From Nitrospirota bacterium (GTDB lineage: Bacteria; Nitrospirota_A; Leptospirillia; Leptospirillales; Leptospirillaceae), in NCBI GenBank assembly GCA_021802325.1, contig JAKAAM010000008.1, positions 1 to 30,427 of the forward strand: DNA of 30,427 bases, read 5' to 3'. The translations under genes were made by a program, and so were the position numbers. Shown piece by piece: positions 8,177-14,492 of the stretch (position 1 is the stretch's first letter; each line of letters opens with the position of its first letter). The notes under the pieces are model-generated. The model was not told where the DNA came from. It did not search any database and saw only the letters and a list, made by a program, of their open reading frames with translations.

Positions 8177-8689
8177 TCAGGAGGCGGAGGGGGATGGCGC
8201 GGAGGAGCTGTCTGCAAGGAACTGTCCCTGCAGCAACTGCTGGAGCACGAATGCCCGACCCCGCTCGCGGAGAGGAGGAGGGAGGCGCGAGGCGATCTCC
8301 TCGGCCCTGATCCAGAGAGATTCGATGGGGACGGAAGAGACGGGAACTTTCCGTCTGTCGGAGAGAGGGGGAGAAAAAGGGCGGACCGTCCGGAAGACGA
8401 GGGATATCCCGGCAAGATCAGGACAGGCATTCTGAAGCTTGGTCCGGATTTCCGGAAGGAGGTAGGTCAGCTCCCGTTTCCAGAGCGGAGAGGAACAGGC
8501 GACAACAAGCTCCTTGTCGAGGAGGGCGGAAGGGTAAGACACCCGGGCGATCGGATCTCCGAAGATCTTCCCCCACTCCCGGTTGAGGGCGATGAGTCTC
8601 GCCTCTCGTTCCCAGCCCAGGGAAGTGGCAACCTTGCGTGCAACCGACTCCATAGAGTCGAAGGTCGAACGATAATCGGGAAGGTCCAT
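8177..8689 (-). CDS. DUF721 / DciA-like protein
   Basis: This 170-residue protein has the DUF721 pattern in residues about 30-90: a Trp-Gly region (EWGKIFGDPIARVSYP), a hydrophobic strand with Leu-Val-Val, SSPLWKRELTYLLPEI, and a helix. In many bacteria lacking DnaC/DnaI, DUF721 proteins (DciA) load the replicative helicase DnaB. The C-terminal half has no clear match and ends in a Ser/Pro-rich tail. It begins at ATG 8689 with a modest AAGG ribosome binding site and precedes the sulfur carrier and TtuA-like genes on the same strand, 75 bases apart, so it may be first in their operon. The DciA role is an inference from the family. Confidence 0.7.
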   Translation of the reverse strand: MDLPDYRSTFDSMESVARKVATSLGWEREARLIALNREWGKIFGDPIARVSYPSALLDKELVVACSSPLWKRELTYLLPEIRTKLQNACPDLAGISLVFRTVRPFSPPLSDRRKVPVSSVPIESLWIRAEEIASRLPPPLRERGRAFVLQQLLQGQFLADSSSAPSPSAS

Positions 8690-8720
8690 GGATATTGCCT
8701 TATGGATAACAAGGAAGGAT

Positions 8721-8750
8721 TTGCGACTTTTTTGACTCCTGTGGCATAAT
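8721..8750 (+). promoter_or_regulatory. Sigma-70-type promoter for the PCP_red/Cld-like gene
   Basis: TTGCGA (8721-8726) and CATAAT (8745-8750) are separated by 18 bases. Transcription would begin near 8757, leaving a leader of about 124 bases before ATG 8881. Confidence 0.5.
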
Positions 8751-8777
8751 AGCTCGCGATTCCCGTTTGTTGCAAGA

Positions 8778-8820
8778 GGTCCAGTGGTTCGGAAGGGCCT
8801 ATCGTCGGTTCCTGTGGACC
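8778..8820 (+). other. Possible structured 5' leader
   Basis: Within the predicted leader, GGTCCA (8778-8783) pairs perfectly with TGGACC (8815-8820), and neighbouring GG/CC bases can lengthen the stem with a bulge. A second GC-rich stretch follows before the ribosome binding site. I recognise no known riboswitch class in it. Confidence 0.25.
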
Positions 8821-8880
8821 GCTGAGAGCGGGGACTTCGGCAGGCCGGAGAAAGTTTGACCCAAGGGAGGACGGACAGTT

Positions 8881-9882
8881 ATGGCGGCTGATGAGGCGAA
8901 AAACCAGGAAGAGGCTGGGATCCCCTGGACAGACGATGCCCAGGCACTGCTGAAAAAGGTTCCGTTCTTTATCCGCAAGAACGTGGAAAAGGAAGCGGAG
9001 GATTACGCCCGCTCTCATGGCATGGCCCGAGTCGAAGCCAGTGTCATCGTCAGGATCAAGGCCTCGAAATCCAGCGAGGGTGCGGAGTCATCGCCCTCCA
9101 TGGATCCCCCGTCCCCCACGCCTCCTGCCGTCCCTGAAACCGCACCTTCCCCGCCCTCCCGGGAGACAGTGACCGTTGAATCCACCCGCACGGCGGAGTC
9201 CACTCCCCCGAAGAGTTCTCCTTCCTCCTCCCTAAGGGAATTCGCGAGCTTCGTCATCCTTCGGATCGATCCGGAATGGCGGAAAGTTCATCCGGCCGAG
9301 GTCGGGCACGGCAAAAAGGAGTTCGCCGACGTCGTCCGGACCTTCGAGTCCCAGATCGCGAGCAGCTCCTACAGTCTGGTGGGCCTTTCGGGGCTGGGAG
9401 ACGTGCTTCTCTGGAGGGTCGGAACCAATATCGGTCTTCTGCAGGAAATGACCGGCAAGCTACTCTCAACCTACCTGGGCCGTTACCTGACCGTCGAGAA
9501 GTCCTATCTCGGCTTTCTGGGAGAATCGGGAGCACGGAGCCCGTTCCTTCCCCGCAACTCGAGGTTCATTCATGTCAGACCTCTCGTGCGCTCCAAGGAC
9601 TGGCCTCAGCTTCCGGACTTTGTACGGGAAGGATCGGAGCGCGAGCGCCGGAAGGTGGCAGAGGGATTTTCCGGTGTCCGGATGACGATGGCGTCCAGTT
9701 ACGGTCTGGACGAGTCGGATCTTCTCATGATCATGGAGTCGGATTCAGCAGAAACCATCGTTGACCTGAATCAGGCCCTCCAGACCACCGAGGAGAATCG
9801 GTACCTGCATATGACCTGCCGAGGCCTGACCGGCATATCGCGGCCTCTAGGAGATGTCCTCGACATGCTGGGCGGTGTGTAG
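8881..9882 (+). CDS. PCP_red domain fused to a chlorite-dismutase-fold (Cld/ChdC-like) domain
   Basis: Residues about 15-60 (PWTDDAQALLKKVPFFIRKN... YARSHGMARV) match the small PCP_red domain first known from protochlorophyllide reductase subunits. A Pro/Ser/Thr-rich linker covers about 65-120. Residues 120-333 follow the chlorite dismutase/coproheme decarboxylase superfamily: FVILRIDPEWRKV, GLGDVLLWRVG, and the C-terminal segment SSYGLDESDLLMIMESD with the TEENRYLH motif. The usual proximal heme histidine segment (consensus like MxEH) reads RKVAEGFSG at about 257-265, with no histidine; an arginine at 267 could correspond to the distal Arg. Heme chemistry is therefore doubtful. ATG has AGGGAGG upstream. 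It lies 31 bases ahead of the HNH gene in the same direction. Confidence 0.72.
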   Translation: MAADEAKNQEEAGIPWTDDAQALLKKVPFFIRKNVEKEAEDYARSHGMARVEASVIVRIKASKSSEGAESSPSMDPPSPTPPAVPETAPSPPSRETVTVESTRTAESTPPKSSPSSSLREFASFVILRIDPEWRKVHPAEVGHGKKEFADVVRTFESQIASSSYSLVGLSGLGDVLLWRVGTNIGLLQEMTGKLLSTYLGRYLTVEKSYLGFLGESGARSPFLPRNSRFIHVRPLVRSKDWPQLPDFVREGSERERRKVAEGFSGVRMTMASSYGLDESDLLMIMESDSAETIVDLNQALQTTEENRYLHMTCRGLTGISRPLGDVLDMLGGV

Positions 9883-9913
9883 ACCCTGAGCCCGGGGTCG
9901 AAGGGGAGGGGGC

Positions 9914-10432
9914 ATGGAACGGACCTTGCTTCTCAATGCGACCTATGAACCGCTCAAGATCGTTCCCTGGCAAAAAGCGGTCCACCTTTTGTTTCAGGGA
10001 AAGGTCGAAGTCGTGGAAACCTACGGGCGCGACATCCGTTCAGCCCGCATGTCCATGAAAGTCCCCGCCGTTGTCCGCCTCTACCGAATGGTCCTGTTTC
10101 ATCACACCCGCCGTCTGGTCAAGTTTTCCCGGGAGACCATTTTCGCCCGGGACCGCAATTGCTGCCAGTATTGCGGAAAAGCCTTTCCGCCCGAAGACCT
10201 GACCTTCGACCACATCGTTCCCGTGGCCCAGGGCGGGATGAAAACCTGGGAAAACATCGTCACAGCCTGTCGCTCCTGCAACCACAAAAAATCCGGAAAG
10301 ACCCCCGAGCAGGCGGGCATGATTCTTCTGGCCCGCGTTCAGCGCCCTCACTGGTCCCCCGCCATCATGGTCATGATGACAATGGCCGGCAATCCCCCCA
10401 AGGTCTGGGAAAACTACCTCTTTTTCCGCTGA
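9914..10432 (+). CDS. HNH endonuclease family protein
   Basis: This 172-residue protein has a complete HNH/zinc module at about residues 80-135: CQYCG, then TFDHIVPVAQGG, TWENIVTACRSCNHKKSGK. The two CxxC pairs bind a structural zinc and the DH/N residues form the metal-dependent nuclease site. The N-terminus (LLLNATYEPLKIVPW) matches a widespread stand-alone bacterial HNH group of unknown role, often chromosomal rather than mobile. ATG 9914 follows GGGAGGGGG. It is probably co-transcribed with the PCP_red/Cld-like gene and overlaps the convergent murJ 3' end by 19 bases. Its biological substrate is not known to me. Confidence 0.85.
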   Translation: MERTLLLNATYEPLKIVPWQKAVHLLFQGKVEVVETYGRDIRSARMSMKVPAVVRLYRMVLFHHTRRLVKFSRETIFARDRNCCQYCGKAFPPEDLTFDHIVPVAQGGMKTWENIVTACRSCNHKKSGKTPEQAGMILLARVQRPHWSPAIMVMMTMAGNPPKVWENYLFFR

Positions 10433-12072
10433 AGCCTTCCCGTCAGCTTTTCCATCAGAAGCCGACTTTCGGTCACTCCCGTCATCGCCGTGAGAATCCC
10501 GTAGAACAGGGCTCCCGATCCGATCAGTCCCAGAAGGGCCACAAGCAGGAACCCCGATCCGGAGGGGAGGATGCGCGCGAGCCCGAGCCATAGAAGACGC
10601 ACGAAAACGAGGAGAAGAAGGGAGTGGAGGAGGACCATGGGGGCATTCCCGAAGATCTCCCAGGGGCGCCGTCCAAGCAAGTGTTTCAGTCGGATGAAAA
10701 GGTAGGCCTGGTTCACCAGGGATCCGGCCGAAATTCCGAACGCCAGGGCAAAGACCCCCATTCTCGGGGCGAGAAGACCGCTTATGGCGAGATTGGTGAA
10801 GAGTCCGGCGAGGGCGGCCATGACCGGCGTTTTCATGTCTCCGGTCGCGTAGAAGGCCCGGACGATGATGCGGACACCCGAGAAGGACCACAGCCCGATG
10901 GCGTACCCGATGAGGGCGACGGCCGTCTGTTCGGCGCTCGTTTCGTTGAAGCGCCCGTGCTGAAAAAGAAGCCGGATGAGAGGTTCTCTTAGCGCCACGA
11001 GCCCGGCCGATGCGGGGAGCATGAGAAAGAGCGAGGCGCGATATCCGTGGGCCAGGGTCTCTGCGAGTTTTTCCTGAGGACCCCCTCCATCCCGGGCATG
11101 GAGGGAGAAAAGGGGAAGAAGGACGGTGGCCACCGCCGCCCCGATGAGTCCCAGGGGAAACTGGACGAGCCGCATGGCGTAATAGAGGGCGGCGATCGTT
11201 CCCGTCGCGAGATAGGAGCCGAAGAGGGTGGCGATCAGCAGATTCCCCTGGGTGACCCAGAGTCCGCCGATGGCGGGGACGATCCGGGACAAGACACCCC
11301 TGACCTCCGGATCCCTCCAGTTCGAGGAGGAGAGGAGTCCGACCACCCGGAGGCGATTCTTCCCGAGAAGCAGCCACTGGATCCCCCACTGGGACAGTCC
11401 TCCGGCAAGGACGCCCATGGCCAGGCGAAGAATGGGGGGGCCAGGAAGAAGAGAGTCCGGAAGGAGGGCCGCGACGATGAGGGCCAAGGAAAAGGCGACT
11501 GGGCTCGCGGCCGGAATGAAGAAGCGCTTCTGGGCATTGAAGACGCCCATGAGCAGGGCCGACAGGGAGATAAAGTAGAGAAAGGGGAACATGATCCGGA
11601 TCATTTTGGCCCCCAGGGCCTTGCGGGCCGGATCGATGCTCCATCCGGGGGCCAGGAGGGAGAGGATCTCCGGGGCGAAGAGCATGCCGCCGACGATGAC
11701 CGGAAGGAGGATCAGGGAGAGAAGGAGAAGAACGCCCGTGTAGAGTCTTTCGGCGGCGTCCCGTCCCTCCCGGTCGAGGGTTCGGGTCAGGGTTGGAATG
11801 AAGGCCGAGGAAAGGGCCCCTTCCGCAAAAAGTTCCCGAAGCATGTTCGGAATCCGGTAGGCCACATAAAAGAGGTCGGCCATCGCTCCGGTGCCGAAGC
11901 GTTCGGCAATCAGCATGTCCCGGAGAAATCCGAAGAGGCGGGAGAGAAGGATGGCGACCGACACGCGGGCACCTTGGCGCCCGATTGTCCGGATGGTCTC
12001 GTGGCGGTCCGGAGAAGGGGGAGGCTGAGGGGAGGGTGCCTGAGGGGGAGGTGATGGGGCGGCCGAGGTCAC
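10414..12072 (-). CDS. murJ: Lipid II flippase MurJ (MviN)
   Basis: This 552-residue polytopic membrane protein carries the MurJ signatures LSRLFGFLRDMLIAERFG, DLFYVAYRIPNMLRELFAEGALSSAFIP and a long set of hydrophobic helices (about 14 expected for the family). MurJ moves lipid II across the inner membrane for peptidoglycan synthesis. The N-terminus carries an unusual Pro-rich cytoplasmic tail (residues 5-22). The start is given as GTG 12072, with only a weak ribosome binding site; a later start after the Pro-rich tail is possible since the conserved part begins around residue 30. The 3' end overlaps the convergent HNH gene. Confidence 0.92.
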   Translation of the reverse strand: MTSAAPSPPPQAPSPQPPPSPDRHETIRTIGRQGARVSVAILLSRLFGFLRDMLIAERFGTGAMADLFYVAYRIPNMLRELFAEGALSSAFIPTLTRTLDREGRDAAERLYTGVLLLLSLILLPVIVGGMLFAPEILSLLAPGWSIDPARKALGAKMIRIMFPFLYFISLSALLMGVFNAQKRFFIPAASPVAFSLALIVAALLPDSLLPGPPILRLAMGVLAGGLSQWGIQWLLLGKNRLRVVGLLSSSNWRDPEVRGVLSRIVPAIGGLWVTQGNLLIATLFGSYLATGTIAALYYAMRLVQFPLGLIGAAVATVLLPLFSLHARDGGGPQEKLAETLAHGYRASLFLMLPASAGLVALREPLIRLLFQHGRFNETSAEQTAVALIGYAIGLWSFSGVRIIVRAFYATGDMKTPVMAALAGLFTNLAISGLLAPRMGVFALAFGISAGSLVNQAYLFIRLKHLLGRRPWEIFGNAPMVLLHSLLLLVFVRLLWLGLARILPSGSGFLLVALLGLIGSGALFYGILTAMTGVTESRLLMEKLTGRLQRKKR

Positions 12073-12275
12073 AGGAGAAAGCGGCCCTTCGGAGGCTTGG
12101 AACAGGATGGAGTGAAGCGGGACATGGCGGACTCCGGGGCTCAGGTCAATCTTGTTTGAGTCTTGGATTTTCAGGAAATCCTACCATCGGGACCTCCGGA
12201 TCACAAGGTAGGGCAGAGACTCTCCGGAGTTGAGGTTATGATTCCCTCCATTCGTGGAGAGGCCCGCTGGAAAGA

Positions 12276-12304
12276 TTGACGAAAGGGAAGGAATCCTTTA
12301 ATAT
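12276..12304 (+). promoter_or_regulatory. Promoter of rpsT
   Basis: TTGACG (12276-12281), a 17-base spacer and TAATAT (12299-12304) form a good sigma-70-type promoter. The leader to the TTG start of rpsT is about 100 bases. The rest of the 338-base gap between murJ and rpsT (12073-12410) shows nothing else I can name. Confidence 0.65.
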
Positions 12305-12410
12305 CTCAAATTCGAGTTCTTTTTGATGTATTGAGGGCCGCGAGAGAGGTGACTTTTTCCGCCCCGTGTCTTTTGAACCATTTTCATATGGACGTCCACA
12401 AGGAGGATCG

Positions 12411-12686
12411 TTGGCGAACCACGAGTCAACCAAGAAAGATATCCGGAGAAATGCCCGTCGTCGCGAGCGGAACCGCCAGGCGATCATGACGATGCGAACC
12501 CTTGCCCGCAAGGTTGAAGAGGCCGTGACCGCTGGCAAGTCGGACGAAGCCAGGGAAGCCCTGATGCGGGTCGTCCCCTTCATCGACCATGCCGTCAACC
12601 GGGGTATCCTGCATCGGAACACCGCCTCCCGGAAGATCTCTCGTCTCACCCTCAAGGTGAACGGCGTCTCCGCGTCCCAAGGGTAA
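12411..12686 (+). CDS. rpsT: 30S ribosomal protein S20
   Basis: This 91-residue basic protein begins (M)ANHESTKKDIRRNARRRERN, the S20 signature for binding the 5' domain of 16S rRNA, and ends with HRNTASRKISRL, also typical. The start is TTG 12411, placed eight bases after AGGAGG; the upstream in-frame ATG (12366) would add residues unlike S20. E. coli rpsT also starts with UUG, where the weak start takes part in feedback control by S20. The gene faces holA, as in many bacteria where rpsT and the leuS-lptE-holA cluster are neighbours. Confidence 0.96.
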   Translation: MANHESTKKDIRRNARRRERNRQAIMTMRTLARKVEEAVTAGKSDEAREALMRVVPFIDHAVNRGILHRNTASRKISRLTLKVNGVSASQG

Positions 12687-12699
12687 CGCTTTCTGGATG

Positions 12700-12737
12700 A
12701 TGGTCCGGTTCCGGCTTTGTGGCCACAACCGGACCGT
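12700..12737. terminator. Perfect 9-bp inverted repeat between convergent rpsT and holA
   Basis: GGTCCGGTT (12702-12710) pairs with AACCGGACC (12727-12735); flanking bases extend the stem to 12700 and 12737 through one wobble pair. It lies 13 bases after the rpsT stop and 22 bases beyond the holA stop, a position suited to a shared terminator. No U-run follows on either strand, so it may act with Rho or as an RNA-stabilising hairpin. Confidence 0.5.
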
Positions 12738-12759
12738 CACGAGAAAAGATCGACCCGCT

Positions 12760-13806
12760 TCAGTATCTTTTTAAGACCTTGCGTGTCGATTCTCTTCTTC
12801 CTTCTTCCTTTCCCCGATGCTCCTGTCCCAAGGTGTACAAGGTGGCGGCAAGTCGGTCCATGACGAGACCCGTGGAGACTCCGGATTTCAACAGAAGGTC
12901 CGCCTCCCAGAGAGCATCCGACCCCTTTCTCATGGACTCACGAGACATCTTTGCGGCAATTCGGACGATTCCCCCCGCAACAAAGGAGGGAACTCCACCC
13001 AGAGCGGCCACCATCTTCTCAGCTTCTCCCGAACCTCTTTGCTCCTCCAGGACGTTCCTGGCAATCCGGTAGAGTTTCCATTGCCGGTGAAGGAGGGAGA
13101 GGAGGCCGAAGGGGGACTGACCCCCATCAAGAAATCGTTCCCACTCCCTGAAAAATTTTCTGTCTCCGCTTTCCAGACCCCGAAGAAGCTCAAAGACCGT
13201 TTTGTAGTGGGTGACGACTCCCTGCTTTTCGAGAAGTTCTTCTGTGACCCTTTGCGGCTCGCCGTTCGCCGAGAGATCGGCAAACAGACGGTCGACAGGG
13301 CCAAGGGCCCCTTCGAAGGTGGTCATCAGGGGATCCATGGCGCCTTTGTCCAGGACGAGTCTGTGCTTTTCTGCCAGGAACCGGATCCAGGCTTCCCGGT
13401 CGGCAGGTTTTGTGGGTGGGGAAAGACTGAATGCCGGAATGGTCTTTGACCAGGCCGACAGACTTTTTTCGGGGGCCTCGAGTATGACGGTCGTAACCGT
13501 TTTACGATTTTTTTCAAGAATCCCGGAGGGGTCGATTTCGGAGGATTGGTCCGCGCGGGTGACCCAGAGAACGCGTTTTTTGGCGAAGAGGGGCTGTTCC
13601 CGGATTTTGGCCAAAAGGCGATGCTGGGGCATCTCGTCTCCCGTGTATCCGTCGATGGCGGCGGCCCCCTCCTCAGGAGGAATCCCGAGAAGGGAAAGAA
13701 GGTGGCGGCGCACCCAGAGGGAGAGAAGGGGATCTCCGGAGGCGACTCCGATCACCGGTCCCGGGAGAGCGTCGAGGCGGAGAAAATCGAGCGCCGAACG
13801 GATCAG
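12760..13806 (-). CDS. holA: DNA polymerase III delta subunit
   Basis: The clamp-loader delta subunit opens the beta clamp for loading on DNA. The N-terminal domain has the VIGVASGDPLLSLWVRRHLL motif matching the HolA opening pattern, and the C-terminal helical part contains LLSLLHRQWKLYRIARN, typical of the family. The order leuS-lptE-holA with rpsT nearby supports the call. A GTG at 13755 gives 331 residues but has no ribosome binding site. A strong AGGAGG (13811-13816) lies six bases before CTG 13806, and the added residues (IRSALDFLRLDALPGP) look like the normal N-terminus, so I place the start at CTG 13806 (348 residues). It overlaps the lptE stop by four bases. Confidence 0.85.
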   Translation of the reverse strand: MIRSALDFLRLDALPGPVIGVASGDPLLSLWVRRHLLSLLGIPPEEGAAAIDGYTGDEMPQHRLLAKIREQPLFAKKRVLWVTRADQSSEIDPSGILEKNRKTVTTVILEAPEKSLSAWSKTIPAFSLSPPTKPADREAWIRFLAEKHRLVLDKGAMDPLMTTFEGALGPVDRLFADLSANGEPQRVTEELLEKQGVVTHYKTVFELLRGLESGDRKFFREWERFLDGGQSPFGLLSLLHRQWKLYRIARNVLEEQRGSGEAEKMVAALGGVPSFVAGGIVRIAAKMSRESMRKGSDALWEADLLLKSGVSTGLVMDRLAATLYTLGQEHRGKEEGRRESTRKVLKRY

Positions 13807-14492
13807 GGCATTCCTCCTGGCGATGCAGGGACGGCCGATCCGTTGGGGAGCGGTGTTCCTGGCGTGGCGGGAACGCCAATCTGGTTCTGGAGTGTCATGG
13901 GATTGAATGTTTGGCTTCCGATCGAGTGGGCCATGAAGTTCAGAAGGCGGACCGAGGCATTCATGGCGGCCGTGTTCATGGCGTACTGCTGGGTCGTATT
14001 CAGAAGAGAAAGGTTCAGGCTCATGTACATGGGGGCGGTGCCGATGATCGAGCCTCCATGCCAGAGCTCCTTCCCATTGTAGCCCGTCGCATGGGCGTCA
14101 AGAATGATCTCGAGCTGGTATTCCTGGATGCCGTTGATGCTCGAGAGAGCCAGCGGGATTTCTCCGACGGCGACGACTCTCCCCCAGAGGACGATGTCGG
14201 CCCGTTTGGGATCGTTGACCAGGATGACCCCCGAGGTCCGGAGAAGGGTGTCCTTGATGGATTGGGTGACGGTCGTTTCGATCAGCGGAAAGATGGTCAT
14301 GTTGTGGAAGGTCTTGACGGCAATGCGTATGGTCTTTCCAAAGCTCAGATTATGGGCGGCCGGAGTCTGCGCGAGATTGTTGAGGTTGAAGAAGTGGTAT
14401 CCACACCCGGACAGGCCGAGAAGACACATCAGGAGGATCGCGCTTGTCCCCAGTTTCAGAGGCCGGAGCCGCCTTTTGTTTCGTCCATTCAT
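13803..14492 (-). CDS. lptE: LPS-assembly lipoprotein LptE
   Basis: This 229-residue lipoprotein helps LptD insert lipopolysaccharide into the outer membrane. The signal peptide has a basic start (NGRNKRRLRPLK), a hydrophobic core and the lipobox LSGCGYHF with Cys at about residue 29; CGYHF is a common LptE opening. The middle (TIRIAVKTFHNMTIFPLIE ... RADIVLWGRV) fits the LptE beta-alpha fold. The C-terminal 60 residues are Asn/Gln- and Pro-rich (ending SPGGMP) and are not typical. ATG 14492 overlaps the leuS stop (ATGA), so translation is coupled in the operon leuS-lptE-holA. Confidence 0.87.
   Translation of the reverse strand: MNGRNKRRLRPLKLGTSAILLMCLLGLSGCGYHFFNLNNLAQTPAAHNLSFGKTIRIAVKTFHNMTIFPLIETTVTQSIKDTLLRTSGVILVNDPKRADIVLWGRVVAVGEIPLALSSINGIQEYQLEIILDAHATGYNGKELWHGGSIIGTAPMYMSLNLSLLNTTQQYAMNTAAMNASVRLLNFMAHSIGSQTFNPMTLQNQIGVPATPGTPLPNGSAVPASPGGMP

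Noticed and set aside
8778..8880. GCTGAGAG motif resembling part of a TPP riboswitch in the leader of the PCP_red/Cld-like gene
   Set aside because: The other conserved TPP elements are missing and the downstream gene has no link to thiamine.
8467..9018. 183-codon minus-strand frame covering the promoter and start of the PCP_red/Cld-like gene
   Set aside because: Antisense to DUF721 in a different frame and to the leader; product shows no family pattern.
12700..12737. Intrinsic terminator for rpsT
   Set aside because: The hairpin is real, but neither strand has the required U-run, so I list it only as a hairpin with uncertain termination activity.
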